Shown here one piece after another: positions 10,215 to 19,411 of a stretch of 64,000 nt of DNA. Within the stretch, counting starts at the first letter, position 1; every line of letters begins with the position of its first letter. The stretch is from Sulfurovum lithotrophicum (GTDB lineage: Bacteria > Campylobacterota > Campylobacteria > Campylobacterales > Sulfurovaceae). The notes beneath the pieces were generated by a model. It had not been told where the DNA came from and did not search any database. It was given only the letters and a program-made list of their open reading frames with translations. The stretch spans positions 1,736,001 through 1,800,000 of the forward strand of contig NZ_CP011308.1 in NCBI RefSeq assembly GCF_000987835.1. The letters run 5' to 3'. Position numbers and translations under genes: made by a program.

Positions 10215-11327
10215 TTAGACGCTACACGCACTCACACCCGGAGGTGTCGTAGGCTGTATCGCCTGGTTGTCTGCGCCGCCTTCTGCGTTCACTTTGTCAA
10301 TGAATGCAAGCAGGTCGGTCGCCGCTGCCTGGTATCTTTTGGCTGTTTCGGAATCAGGCTTGTGGTAGGTTACAGGCATACCTGTATCTCCGCCCACTCT
10401 GATCTCCGGCTCTATAGGAATACGAGCGATCACATGCGTATCATACTCTTTGGCTACCGGTTCCGTCGTTCCCATACCGAAGATATCTGACTCCGTATGA
10501 CACTCAGGACAGATAAATCCGCTCATGTTCTCGATGATACCCGCTGTCGGGATATGCAGTTTCTGGAACATGTCGAGTGAACGTCTGCTGTCATCAAGTG
10601 ACACTTCCTGAGGTGTCGTAACCGTAATACCTGCCGTGACCGGTACCGACTGCGCCAGTGTAAGCTGTGCATCACCTGTTCCCGGAGGCATATCGATGAC
10701 CAGTACATCAAGTTCTGACCAGAGAATGTCCCTGAGGAACTGCTCGATAGCCTTCATGATCATGGAACCTCTCCAGATAAGAGATTGTCCCGGCTCCATC
10801 AGCGAACCCATGGACATCACTTCTACACCGTAGGCTTTCAAAGGAAGTACTTTGTTCCCCTGGATTTCGGGTTTTTGATCTTCTACACCCATCATACGGG
10901 GGATGTTCGGTCCATAAATGTCCGCATCGAGAAGACCCACTTTTTTACCCTGCATCGCCATCGCGATCGCCAGGTTCACGGAAGTCGTTGATTTGCCGAC
11001 TCCGCCTTTTCCTGAACTGACCATTACAAAGTTTTTAACATGCGGTGCTATATTCTTGCCACTGACAGAGTTTGACATCTGCTTTGGCGCTTCCGGTGCC
11101 TTGATATTGATGTTGATATTTTCAAATCCAAGTTTTTGAAGCTCTTTGGTCGCATCTTCTCTAAGCTGTGCTTTTACTTCATCCGCTGAAGATGTGATAT
11201 CAATCGTTAACCCTATGGTTTTATCGTTGATCAATATGTCTTTTACAAATCCAAATGTCACGATATCTTTCGTGAAACCGGGATAGGTCACATTTTTCAA
11301 TGCTTCCAGTACATTTTCTTCTGTCAT
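10215..11327 (-). CDS. mrp: Mrp/ApbC-type iron-sulfur carrier ATPase
   Basis: Binds and transfers Fe-S clusters to apo-proteins in the cytosol. A MIP18/DUF59-like domain (residues about 1-80) precedes a deviant Walker A P-loop SSGKGGVGKSTTSVNLA. Then come LLDADIYGPNIPRMMG, the Walker B stretch VLVIDMPPGTGDAQLT, and the cluster-binding CPEC motif in GFICPECHTES. Length is 370 residues. The stand-alone position and family order are normal. Confidence 0.95.
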   Translation of the reverse strand: MTEENVLEALKNVTYPGFTKDIVTFGFVKDILINDKTIGLTIDITSSADEVKAQLREDATKELQKLGFENININIKAPEAPKQMSNSVSGKNIAPHVKNFVMVSSGKGGVGKSTTSVNLAIAMAMQGKKVGLLDADIYGPNIPRMMGVEDQKPEIQGNKVLPLKAYGVEVMSMGSLMEPGQSLIWRGSMIMKAIEQFLRDILWSELDVLVIDMPPGTGDAQLTLAQSVPVTAGITVTTPQEVSLDDSRRSLDMFQKLHIPTAGIIENMSGFICPECHTESDIFGMGTTEPVAKEYDTHVIARIPIEPEIRVGGDTGMPVTYHKPDSETAKRYQAAATDLLAFIDKVNAEGGADNQAIQPTTPPGVSACSV

Positions 11328-11403
11328 CTTTATGACTCCTAATATTTGAGATTATTCATGCAAGAGTTATACCACTCAAATCTTAAAATATATTGAAATT
11401 ACA

Positions 11404-11445
11404 CTAACTAGGAGTAAAATTATCCAATTTATTCATTTCAGACAT
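11404..11445 (-). CDS. Possible 13-residue leader ORF before mrp
   Basis: A tiny ORF, MSEMNKLDNFTPS, follows an excellent ribosome site (GAGGAG, 6 nt spacing) and ends 76 nt before the mrp start. Nothing else in the 190-bp gap explains this site. It could be a leader peptide or the remnant of a longer gene. Confidence 0.25.
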   Translation of the reverse strand: MSEMNKLDNFTPS

Positions 11446-11479
11446 TTTAACTCCTCACAGTAATTATCAAGCAAGATAA

Positions 11480-11520
11480 GGTATAATCCGTTACTATTTG
11501 ATACACAGTGAGGTTTTCAG
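11480..11520 (+). promoter_or_regulatory. Probable promoter of ispDF
   Basis: A TATAAT box lies at about 11483-11488 in AAGGTATAATCCG, with the A/T-rich stretch of the mrp-ispDF gap upstream. The ribosome site GAGG precedes the GTG start at 11521. It drives the ispDF-regulator pair. Confidence 0.5.
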
Positions 11521-12642
11521 GTGTCTGATATCACATTAATACTGCTTGGGGCAGGCAACTCCACACGATTCAAGAGCGAAGTGAAAAAACAGTGGCTCTA
11601 CAGCGGAGATATCCCTTTATGGCTCTCTGTGGCTGAGCGTTTCGGAGCCATGGAGCTCTTTGCAAAAATTATCATTGTCTCCTCTGCCGAAGATATCGGG
11701 CTTATGAAACACTATGCGGACTATACCTATGTTCAGGGCGGAGAGACAAGGCAGGCGTCACTGAAAAACGGCCTTGAAGATGTTACGACTGAGTATGTTC
11801 TTGTCTCGGATATCGCCAGATGCTGTGTGCCAGAAGCAATGATACGCCGTATTCTCGATGCCAGAAAAGAGGCAAGCTGCATTGTTCCGGTCCTCCCTGT
11901 TACCGATACGCTCTACCTGGCTCAGACCCCTTTGGACAGGGAGCAGGTGAGGATTATACAGACCCCGCAGCTCAGTGTTACCAAAACGCTCAAAGAGGCA
12001 TTGCAAACCGATCACGTATTTACCGATGACAGCTCTGCCGTTGCTTCCATGGGAGAAAAGGTCTATTTTGTCGAAGGTGCACATGAAGCGCACAAACTGA
12101 CCACCATTGATGACCTGAAAAAACTTCCCTGTATCAAGGCACCTTCCAAGAGAACACTGACCGGCTTCGGCCTTGATATCCATCCTTTCGAGGAAAGAAA
12201 GCCTATGGTTCTCTGCGGCGTACAAATAGACGTGGACTACGGATTCAAGGCTCACAGCGACGGTGATGTCGCCATCCATGCACTCATCGATGCCCTTTTG
12301 GGTGCTGCGGGTATGGGCGACATTGGGGAACTTTACCCGGACACCGATGAAAGTTATGCCGGAGCAGACTCGACACGGCTTCTGAGCGATACGGTCAGAA
12401 AGATCAGAACACACGGATTTGACATAGGCAATGTCGATATGACCATTCTTGCCCAGGCACCCCGCCTGCTTCCCTATAAAGAGAAGATGAAGCATTCCAT
12501 CGCATCGCTGCTGGGTATCAGGCCGCATCTGGTGAACATCAAAGCAACCACGGCTGAAAAACTCGGTTTCGTCGGACGCAAAGAGGGTGTTACGGTACAT
12601 GCCGTAGCAAATTTAACCTATCATAACTGGAAAGAAAAATGA
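11521..12642 (+). CDS. ispDF: Bifunctional IspDF (MEP pathway)
   Basis: Fused CDP-methylerythritol synthase and MECDP synthase for isoprenoid precursors. Residues about 1-205 form the nucleotidyltransferase (LILLGAGNSTRFKSEVKKQW). Residues about 215-373 form IspF: GFGLDIHPF, AHSDGDVAIHALIDALLGAAGMGDIGELYPDTD, and TTAEKLGFVGRKEGV. The IspD part starts LLGAGNSTRF rather than the more common AAGxGxRM. The start is GTG. The stop overlaps the next gene by 4 nt. The fused form is common in Campylobacterota. Confidence 0.95.
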   Translation: MSDITLILLGAGNSTRFKSEVKKQWLYSGDIPLWLSVAERFGAMELFAKIIIVSSAEDIGLMKHYADYTYVQGGETRQASLKNGLEDVTTEYVLVSDIARCCVPEAMIRRILDARKEASCIVPVLPVTDTLYLAQTPLDREQVRIIQTPQLSVTKTLKEALQTDHVFTDDSSAVASMGEKVYFVEGAHEAHKLTTIDDLKKLPCIKAPSKRTLTGFGLDIHPFEERKPMVLCGVQIDVDYGFKAHSDGDVAIHALIDALLGAAGMGDIGELYPDTDESYAGADSTRLLSDTVRKIRTHGFDIGNVDMTILAQAPRLLPYKEKMKHSIASLLGIRPHLVNIKATTAEKLGFVGRKEGVTVHAVANLTYHNWKEK

Positions 12643-13520
12643 AAATAATTATCGTAGAAAATGAACTCTATCTGGCGCAGAGTATCGCCAGCAAACTGGT
12701 AGAGAACGGCTTCGATACCGAAATATTCTCTTCGATCAAGGAAGCGATGAACAGCAACGGAGATGTCTATCTGCTCTCCACCAACCTTCCCGGACAGAAT
12801 ACCTCTCCGCTGATCACAAAATTCAAAGAGAAGATCGTTATTCTTATGGTCAGCTACATCAACAATGACACTGTCGGCGAACCGTTGAAACTTGGGGCAA
12901 AAGACTACATCGTCAAACCTTTCATGATCGAAGAACTGCTGAGAAAAATAGAGCACTATCAGGAGTATCAGAATCTCAGGAAGAAAACCGCACTTTACCA
13001 TGAATATATGCAGAACCTGCTCAAAGAGATCAAGCTCGATTTCGAGATGGAAAAACTCACCTACCCCCTTGTCATACAAACCAATTACCAGCGACTTGTG
13101 GACAAACTCGTTTTCGAGTATGCACATCACAATAACACACTGCTGACCTTCGTGCCGCTTGGAAACAATGGGTGGAAAGAGAAAATAGAGGAGAACGGCA
13201 GAAAGTCACTACTCTATGTCACGGAAATTCACCTCATCAAAAAAGCGGAAAGAGAGAAGCTTTTCTCCATGCTCGAAGGGCATGACTTCATACTCTGCAG
13301 CACTTCGGAACTCGAAACACCCTTCCCGACCATCACACTCAATACCGATTCGAAACTCTACGACCAGAACGAGATTCTGACCATCGATGATTATGTTAAG
13401 TTCATCGTCAACTCTTTCCAGTACAAGTTTCCCGATACCGAGCTCTCCAAAAAGCTGGGCATCTCTCGAAAAAGTCTCTGGGAAAAAAGGAAGAAGTATG
13501 ATCTTTTCAAAAAGAAGTAA
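12639..13520 (+). CDS. Atypical orphan response regulator, HP1021/Cj1608 type
   Basis: Residues 1-115 are a receiver-like domain, but the phospho-acceptor aspartate is replaced by serine (S47 in VYLLSTNLPG) and the acidic pocket reads VENE. K93 of the switch lysine motif IVKPF is kept. The C-terminus has a Fis-type helix-turn-helix (TELSKKLGISRKSLWEKRKK). Position after ispDF and before the sat-like gene and pgpA matches Helicobacter HP1021 and Campylobacter Cj1608. That family controls replication initiation and redox-response genes without canonical phosphorylation. Coupled to ispDF by an ATGA overlap. Confidence 0.85.
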   Translation: MKIIIVENELYLAQSIASKLVENGFDTEIFSSIKEAMNSNGDVYLLSTNLPGQNTSPLITKFKEKIVILMVSYINNDTVGEPLKLGAKDYIVKPFMIEELLRKIEHYQEYQNLRKKTALYHEYMQNLLKEIKLDFEMEKLTYPLVIQTNYQRLVDKLVFEYAHHNNTLLTFVPLGNNGWKEKIEENGRKSLLYVTEIHLIKKAEREKLFSMLEGHDFILCSTSELETPFPTITLNTDSKLYDQNEILTIDDYVKFIVNSFQYKFPDTELSKKLGISRKSLWEKRKKYDLFKKK

Positions 13521-13559
13521 CCCGATACGATATACCGGCATTATTGAGAAAGGTATGTA

Positions 13560-14741
13560 ATGAAAAAGAACAAATCTCTCCATATCGACACAGAAGCACT
13601 CTCTACCCTTGCCCTTGTAAAAGCAGGACTGATTTCACCTGTTGAAGGGCTTATGAACGAAGCAGAAGCCAGAGAGGTGGATGAAAGCAAATTTTACAAA
13701 GGGGTCCCCTTTCCTTTCTCATTCATCCTGTCACCGACAGGCAAACGTAACAAAGAAGTACTTCAAAGCCTGAAAAAAGGCGATATAGTCGACCTGGTCA
13801 ATTATGACAAAAAAGTGGGTGAGCTTATCGTCAATGAGACCTTTCCTGTCGATATTCAAAAGCGCCTGCATAACATTTACGGCACCAATGACCTTTCCCA
13901 TCCGGGCGTCAAGAACACAATGGCTCGTCTCGGAGAAATCGCCGTAAGCGGTGAGTACACGGTGGAGTACCCGCTCATTACGGACAATACCAAACGTATC
14001 CAAAACATGATCACAAAGACCGGGGCAAAACATATCTCCTCCATGATGCTTGCAGCCAATCCCTTCAACCGTGCCCATGAACGCATGATACGCCAGGCCA
14101 TCAGCGATGCGGATCTTCTGGTGATCTTTCTGCGAAAACCTTTTACTTCCGAAGGATTGCGCTACGACATCCGGTACAACTCCCTCAATACCTTCATCGA
14201 CAACTTTCTGCCGCGCAACAAGGTAATCATCATCCCGTTCGAGAACTCCTATATTTTTGCAGGATTCAACGAACTGATACTCGATGCGCTTCTGGCAAAG
14301 AACTACGGCTGCAACCAGCTTGTCATCGGGAAAAACCATGGAGGTTTGGGGCTTTACTATGACAAGAACCGCCTGAGTACGGTCTTCGATCTTTGCAGGA
14401 ATATCGATATCGACATAAAGACTGTCGACGAATATGTCTACTGTGACACCTGTAAAACGCTTGTAAGCACCCAGACCTGTCCGCATGGTCAGCACCACCA
14501 TGTCCATTATCATTCAGAATCGATCATGAAGCTGATCCAGAGCGGAGTGATACCTCCACCGATCCTGGTCAGAAAAGAGGTTTCCGCCAACATCCTTGCC
14601 GCCCTCTTCCCCGAACGTTTCGACAACCTGCAGGAGCTCTACTACTCTCTCATGCCCGGATCAGGCCTGTTGGAGCAGCAAAGCGAAGAGCAGTTCTATA
14701 TGAAGCTGATCCAACTGTATCAGACATCATCGTTGACATAG
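13560..14741 (+). CDS. ATP-sulfurylase-like protein with altered active site
   Basis: A 393-residue homologue of dissimilatory-type sulfate adenylyltransferase. The overall plan is intact: PUA-like N-domain, catalytic core, and the late CDTC...TCPHG...H stretch followed by GVIPPPILVRKEV. However, the QxRNxxHxxH motif reads LAANPFNRAH (residues 164-173), losing Gln, Arg and the first His, and GRDHAG reads GKNHGG (257-262). The reaction sulfate + ATP to APS is therefore doubtful. The ispDF-regulator-sat-pgpA order is as in Campylobacter (Cj1607-Cj1610). Confidence 0.8.
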   Translation: MKKNKSLHIDTEALSTLALVKAGLISPVEGLMNEAEAREVDESKFYKGVPFPFSFILSPTGKRNKEVLQSLKKGDIVDLVNYDKKVGELIVNETFPVDIQKRLHNIYGTNDLSHPGVKNTMARLGEIAVSGEYTVEYPLITDNTKRIQNMITKTGAKHISSMMLAANPFNRAHERMIRQAISDADLLVIFLRKPFTSEGLRYDIRYNSLNTFIDNFLPRNKVIIIPFENSYIFAGFNELILDALLAKNYGCNQLVIGKNHGGLGLYYDKNRLSTVFDLCRNIDIDIKTVDEYVYCDTCKTLVSTQTCPHGQHHHVHYHSESIMKLIQSGVIPPPILVRKEVSANILAALFPERFDNLQELYYSLMPGSGLLEQQSEEQFYMKLIQLYQTSSLT

Positions 14742-14750
14742 GAGAGCATC

Positions 14751-15242
14751 ATGACCGTACAAACACTTTTTCTGACTTTCCTGGGTACAGGGCTGAGCCC
14801 CAAAGCACCTAAAGCCGCAGGAACACTGGCTGCCCTCATAGTCGGTATGTTTATTCTGTACTATCTTGGAATGGACACACTTTTCATGCTCACCTTTGCC
14901 GTCACCGTCATTGGTATCTTCGAGATAAACAAATATGAGAATTCTGGCGGGGAACATAACGCTAAAGAGATCGTCATCGATGAAGCAGCAGGAATGTGGA
15001 TGAGCCTGATGATCGCACTCTCCACTGCCGAGACCCTGAACTACCCCTATGCAACCCTGTTCGCGGTCTTCTTCAGCTTTGTTGCATTCAGACTTTTTGA
15101 TTCCTGGAAACCCTCCACCATCGGCTGGATACACAGAGAGGTAAAAGGCGGGCTGGGTGTGATGATGGATGACATGCTTTCGGGGATCGCAGGCGGGCTT
15201 TTGTCGGTAGTGCTCCTGATGGGGATTGGAAAGTTATTTTAA
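14751..15242 (+). CDS. pgpA: Phosphatidylglycerophosphatase A
   Basis: Inner-membrane enzyme that dephosphorylates phosphatidylglycerol phosphate. Family motifs are GTGLSPKAPKAAGTLAAL near the N-terminus, IVIDEAAGMW in the middle and FRLFDSWKP. Four hydrophobic segments are visible and length is 163 residues. AGGAG precedes the ATG and the gene follows the sat-like gene by 9 nt, so they probably share a transcript. Confidence 0.93.
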   Translation: MTVQTLFLTFLGTGLSPKAPKAAGTLAALIVGMFILYYLGMDTLFMLTFAVTVIGIFEINKYENSGGEHNAKEIVIDEAAGMWMSLMIALSTAETLNYPYATLFAVFFSFVAFRLFDSWKPSTIGWIHREVKGGLGVMMDDMLSGIAGGLLSVVLLMGIGKLF

Positions 15243-15270
15243 TTTAGGTTTCTTTTCTGTACTGAACGCA

Positions 15271-16677
15271 TCAAAGAACATTCCTGTCAATGAGACGTTT
15301 CAGTACTGTTTCAATGAGCTGTTCATATTCTTTCAGCATTTCCGGTTTGACCTCATCTCCCGAACGGAAGAGTTTATGGTATTTCTCCAGAGACTTCCGC
15401 AGTGGATCATCCATCCACAGATCGGTAAAATCACGGCCCATCTCCAATACGACTTTGTCTCTGATCGCATGGGATCTTTGGGCTATTTTCACGGCATGAA
15501 AAAGAGCACGGTTGAGCAGAATGTAGGGGAAGTTCACGTTCTTCATGGGGCCGGCTTCCAGATATTTCTTTCCCAGTTTCTGCCCCAGCACTTTGACGTC
15601 AGAAAGTTCGCTGAAACCGAAGAAAGCACTTGTGCCGCCCACTACCGCACCGATGGCGGACCCGAGAAAAAGCGTACTGCCTCCCAGCAGCAGATCGACT
15701 CCCGCACCGGTCACTGCACCTCCGGTCGCGCCGGTGAGCAGCAGCTCTTTCCGGCTCAGACCAAAAAGCGAAGCACTCTCTTTTGAGAAGAGGTCCATCC
15801 CGTCGAAAAGCAGTGCCTGCTGCGCTTTTTCCAGGTTCTCATGATGCCATATCTGTTCCACCCTGTGCTGTGAAACCTCTTCATACGTCCTGAGCTTTGC
15901 TTTGTAGCGCTCGAGTACCAGTGTTTTTTCTGCTTCTGTCGCCTCTTCTGATCTGATCGGCAGGCGCTCTACATGAGCAAGTGACTGATGCAGCAGGCGT
16001 GTAATACTCTGCGTAGTCCGTTCGAACATTTGCTCATGATAGACTTTGAAAAGCCGTATCGATTCATTCACAGGGGCAATCCACTCTTCCTTGAGCTGCG
16101 CGATGCTTTCAAGCAGGGAAAGATGCTGGGGAAAGGTCGCTTTCATCGGGTTAAAAAGACGTACCATCTTGAAGTACTGCCCCAGCGCCCTCTTCCACTC
16201 TTCCACATAGTTCGTATCGTCTATGAGATTGATCAGTGCCATGGAGGGCTGTCCTGTCCAGCGCAGTATCTCCATCTCCGCCTCATACTCTTCTCCGTAG
16301 GGTTTGGAGCCGTCCACCACATAGATGATCCCCGCTCCGTTCATAATGGGCTCGAGCAGTTCAATCTCGTCGTTGAAACGCGGGTTATCTCTGTGTTCGT
16401 TTATGAATGCCTGTACCACTTCAGGTCTTTTGTCCGCGGTCACTTCATGTTTCTGCAGCCAAGCAAGTACTGAACGTGCCCTCTGAAAACCAGGGGTATC
16501 AAAAAGTTCATACAGGACCTTTCCGTCAACAGTAAGAGGAAAACTGCGTTTCTTTGTTGTCGTTCCCGGCGTATCCGATATCTGTACGGTGTCATCGAAT
16601 GCCAGAGTCGAGACGATGCTGCTTTTTCCTTTATTCGGATGGCCCACAACGGCAAAAGTGGGATGTGAGACTGTCAT
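15271..16677 (-). CDS. DUF3482-type GTPase
   Basis: A 468-residue protein with an N-terminal Era/TrmE-like G domain: G1 VVGHPNKGKSS, G2 region TPGTTTKK, G3 FDTPGF, and INLIDD where NKxD is expected. The C-terminal half has a glycine-rich, probably membrane-inserting stretch (TGGAVTGAGVDLLLGGSTLF, SAIGAVVGG). The ATG at 16677 overlaps the stop of the DUF2868 gene by 4 nt; a longer reading frame to 16728 is unlikely. GTPases of this family are regularly paired with DUF2868 membrane proteins. Function is unknown. Confidence 0.8.
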   Translation of the reverse strand: MTVSHPTFAVVGHPNKGKSSIVSTLAFDDTVQISDTPGTTTKKRSFPLTVDGKVLYELFDTPGFQRARSVLAWLQKHEVTADKRPEVVQAFINEHRDNPRFNDEIELLEPIMNGAGIIYVVDGSKPYGEEYEAEMEILRWTGQPSMALINLIDDTNYVEEWKRALGQYFKMVRLFNPMKATFPQHLSLLESIAQLKEEWIAPVNESIRLFKVYHEQMFERTTQSITRLLHQSLAHVERLPIRSEEATEAEKTLVLERYKAKLRTYEEVSQHRVEQIWHHENLEKAQQALLFDGMDLFSKESASLFGLSRKELLLTGATGGAVTGAGVDLLLGGSTLFLGSAIGAVVGGTSAFFGFSELSDVKVLGQKLGKKYLEAGPMKNVNFPYILLNRALFHAVKIAQRSHAIRDKVVLEMGRDFTDLWMDDPLRKSLEKYHKLFRSGDEVKPEMLKEYEQLIETVLKRLIDRNVL

Positions 16678-18050
16678 ATCTTCAACCACACTTTCTCTTC
16701 TCCCATACCCTGCAGTTTTCTGCCCCACATTGCAAGTTCATTCTGTTTGGGCAGATAGCCGTTCTGGGGTATACCCACAGGAGCAACGATGATCCTGTCA
16801 GCCACTTTTGAAAGATCTTCGAGAAAATCAACGAAGTCCATCGTAGGCGGTTCCCAGGCTTTGACATAAAAAAGTACCTCTCCCTTTGCTTTGAGAACGA
16901 TCTCCCTGTCTTCATCGAGCGTGTTGGTCCCACCTACATCTTCAAGCAGAGGCGAGGTGATCTTCATGGCATCATTGAGCAGGACAAGGTCATCATGTGA
17001 CATCGCCCAGCCCAAAGTCAGGTCATAGGAACTGTCAAACGTTTCCACTTCACGGACATAATGGTTTCCTTTGGGCTTAAACACCTCTTCTGTTTTGGGA
17101 GAGGAGGTCGTGATAAGCGGTTCGCTCATAGACCGTAAAAGTGCCTGCGCTCCGTCAAGATTGAGAAAAGACCTTTTAAGCGCTCTTCGGTAGCCAATGA
17201 CAGAGATCATCCACATAAAAAATCGTAGAATGATCGCATAGAAAAGTGTGGCAAAAGCAAGAAACTTCCACCACTCTCCCAGTTCTGAAGCATTGCGTAC
17301 CATTTCCGGGTCAAGCTTTTCTCCCAGGCGGAAGTATTGGCTCTTCTCTATGAGTTCAAGAGAAGGCACAGCTGTAGGAAAAAATGATTTCCATGGCAGA
17401 GCGACCGTTTCAAGCAGTGCGTGGAATTCCTGTGCACTGACATGCAGTGTCGTACTCCATGCAAAAGCGATATCTTTGGTGACGACCATGCCCAGAAGCG
17501 CCACAAGCAGGCCGATAGAAAATATCAGGGCAAGCAACTGGGAGCGTCGGATGACAAGCCAGTTGAGAATAGAAGGATTGACCTGAAGTTCATCAAGGCT
17601 CTTCTTCACTTTCCCGGGAAGCAGACGCAGGACCTTCTCCATCCAGTATGCCGGGGAGATATGTACCAGGAAACTGCGTGACGCATTGGCCCTTAACATG
17701 GAAAAAAGTGCCAGTGTCATGGTGATAATCGGTAAGAGTATCACCATCGCCATAAAGTAAACGACATTGACCGGTTCATGCCCGCTGTAACTCAGGAGGG
17801 CAAGCCCGGAAAAAAGGCCAAGAAAAAAGGCGACCACACCCAAAATCAGTGTGGTCCCATAAAGGTATCCCGTAACCGTTTCACTTAGCAAAGGCTTTTT
17901 CAGACACCCGCGATGCTGCTGCGTCCAGAGCAACAGCAGTTTGAACGGGTTCTCTCCCTCATGTTCCAGGCCAAAAGCACGTTTCTCTTCGCGTGTACTC
18001 TTGTCAGTCTGAAGCAGTGCATAGAGATCGAGGTAGGATGCCAGATTCAT
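16674..18050 (-). CDS. DUF2868-type membrane protein
   Basis: A 458-residue protein with two hydrophobic hairpins at about residues 63-120, one segment at about 170-190 and another at about 268-288. A soluble C-terminal domain of about 150 residues follows. The partner GTPase gene overlaps its stop codon. The C-terminus has a GTPase-partner-like beta/alpha pattern (VLFYVKAWEPPTMDFVDFL). No catalytic motif recognised. Confidence 0.75.
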   Translation of the reverse strand: MNLASYLDLYALLQTDKSTREEKRAFGLEHEGENPFKLLLLWTQQHRGCLKKPLLSETVTGYLYGTTLILGVVAFFLGLFSGLALLSYSGHEPVNVVYFMAMVILLPIITMTLALFSMLRANASRSFLVHISPAYWMEKVLRLLPGKVKKSLDELQVNPSILNWLVIRRSQLLALIFSIGLLVALLGMVVTKDIAFAWSTTLHVSAQEFHALLETVALPWKSFFPTAVPSLELIEKSQYFRLGEKLDPEMVRNASELGEWWKFLAFATLFYAIILRFFMWMISVIGYRRALKRSFLNLDGAQALLRSMSEPLITTSSPKTEEVFKPKGNHYVREVETFDSSYDLTLGWAMSHDDLVLLNDAMKITSPLLEDVGGTNTLDEDREIVLKAKGEVLFYVKAWEPPTMDFVDFLEDLSKVADRIIVAPVGIPQNGYLPKQNELAMWGRKLQGMGEEKVWLKI

Positions 18051-18056
18051 GCAGTC

Positions 18057-19337
18057 TTACGCTTCTTCCTCATCAGGACAGCCATAGATAAGGCATCTGA
18101 GCTTTTCTCTGTAGGCTTCATGGTCATAGCTGTCAACTCTTGCCACACCCTCTTCGAATGCAGCCTTCGCTACCGCAGAAGCAACCCAGATAAGTGCCTC
18201 TTTGTTGAAAGGAAGCGGAATAATATGTTCTTTTCCATACTCTATATTGTCATTGTGATACGCTGCCTTGACATAATAAGGGACCGGTTCCTTTGCCAGT
18301 CCTGCCAGTGCTTCAGCCGCTGCCATCTTCATGCCTTCGGTAATCTTTCTTGCCCGTACATCAAGTGCGCCTCTAAAGATAAAGGGGAATCCCAGTACAT
18401 TATTGGTCTGATTAGGGTAATCGGAGCGTCCTGTTCCCATGATCGCATCGTCCCTGACCTCCTTGACCTCTTCAGGCAGAATTTCCGGTACAGGGTTTGC
18501 CAGCGCGAAAATGATCGGCTCGGGTGCCATCTTCGCTACCATCTCTTTAGTCAAGGCACCCGCCACACTGAGTCCAAGGAACATGTCAGCCCCTTCAATG
18601 GCATCTTCCAGGGTCTTATCTTCTGTTTCAACGGCAAACTCAGCCTTGTATTTATTCAGGTCATCCCTGCTGGTCGAGATCACCCCTTTGGAATCACACA
18701 TAATGATATTCTTCACACCCAATGCCTGATACATTTTTGCACAGGAGATACCCGCCGCGCCTGCTCCGTTGACCACGATCTTGATCTCATCCACTTTTTT
18801 ACCTGTCAGGTCCAGTACATTGATAAGTCCAGCGGTCGTGATAATAGCCGTCCCGTGCTGGTCGTCATGGAACACGGGAATATCCAGTGCTTCCTGAAGG
18901 CGTCTTTCGATCTCGAAACATTTGGGTGCTTTGATATCTTCAAGATTTATCCCCCCGAATGTCGGTGCGATCGCTTTACATGTCGCAATGATCTCTTCGG
19001 TCTCGTGCACATCCAGTTCTATATCAAATGCATCCACGTTGGCAAACTTCTTGAAAAGGACCGACTTCCCCTCCATGACCGGCTTACCTGCCAACGGTCC
19101 TATATCTCCAAGCCCCAGTACGGCAGTTCCGTCAGAAATAACGCCAACGAGATTACCGCGGTTGGTATATTCAAACGAAAGATTCTCATCTTTTTCTATT
19201 TCAAGGCAGGGGATCGCCACACCCGGCGTATAGGCAAGCGAAAGTTCATACTGCGTGTTGCAGGGCTTGGTAAGGTCAATCCCGATCTTACCATTCTTGT
19301 GGTATTCAAGTGCTTTTTCTTTGGTGATTGTTGACAT
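18057..19337 (-). CDS. maeB: Malic enzyme, short NAD(P)-dependent type
   Basis: Oxidative decarboxylation of malate to pyruvate. Residues about 1-160 hold the malic domain (AYTPGVAIPCLEI, GVISDGTAVLGLGDIGP, FGGINLEDIKAPKCFEIE, FHDDQHGTA). The NAD-binding half has VNGAGAAGISCAKM and MCDSKG. Length is 426 residues, so the phosphotransacetylase domain of long MaeB proteins is missing, as is usual in this phylum. Monocistronic, with 74 bp to the next gene. Confidence 0.9.
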   Translation of the reverse strand: MSTITKEKALEYHKNGKIGIDLTKPCNTQYELSLAYTPGVAIPCLEIEKDENLSFEYTNRGNLVGVISDGTAVLGLGDIGPLAGKPVMEGKSVLFKKFANVDAFDIELDVHETEEIIATCKAIAPTFGGINLEDIKAPKCFEIERRLQEALDIPVFHDDQHGTAIITTAGLINVLDLTGKKVDEIKIVVNGAGAAGISCAKMYQALGVKNIIMCDSKGVISTSRDDLNKYKAEFAVETEDKTLEDAIEGADMFLGLSVAGALTKEMVAKMAPEPIIFALANPVPEILPEEVKEVRDDAIMGTGRSDYPNQTNNVLGFPFIFRGALDVRARKITEGMKMAAAEALAGLAKEPVPYYVKAAYHNDNIEYGKEHIIPLPFNKEALIWVASAVAKAAFEEGVARVDSYDHEAYREKLRCLIYGCPDEEEA

Positions 19338-19411
19338 AATAAACCTTTCTAATAATTATAGGGACCTCTAATAATGTAATTATACTCCAAGAAAGGTTAA
19401 CAGGGGGGATA

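Noticed and set aside
13560-14741. Naming this gene sat as an active sulfate adenylyltransferase
   Set aside because: Key residues of QxRNxxHxxH and GRDHAG are replaced, so the activity is not supported.
17913-19334. 473-codon plus-strand frame opposite malic enzyme
   Set aside because: It is the antisense of maeB, which has clear domains; cysteine/histidine-rich composition is typical of shadow frames.
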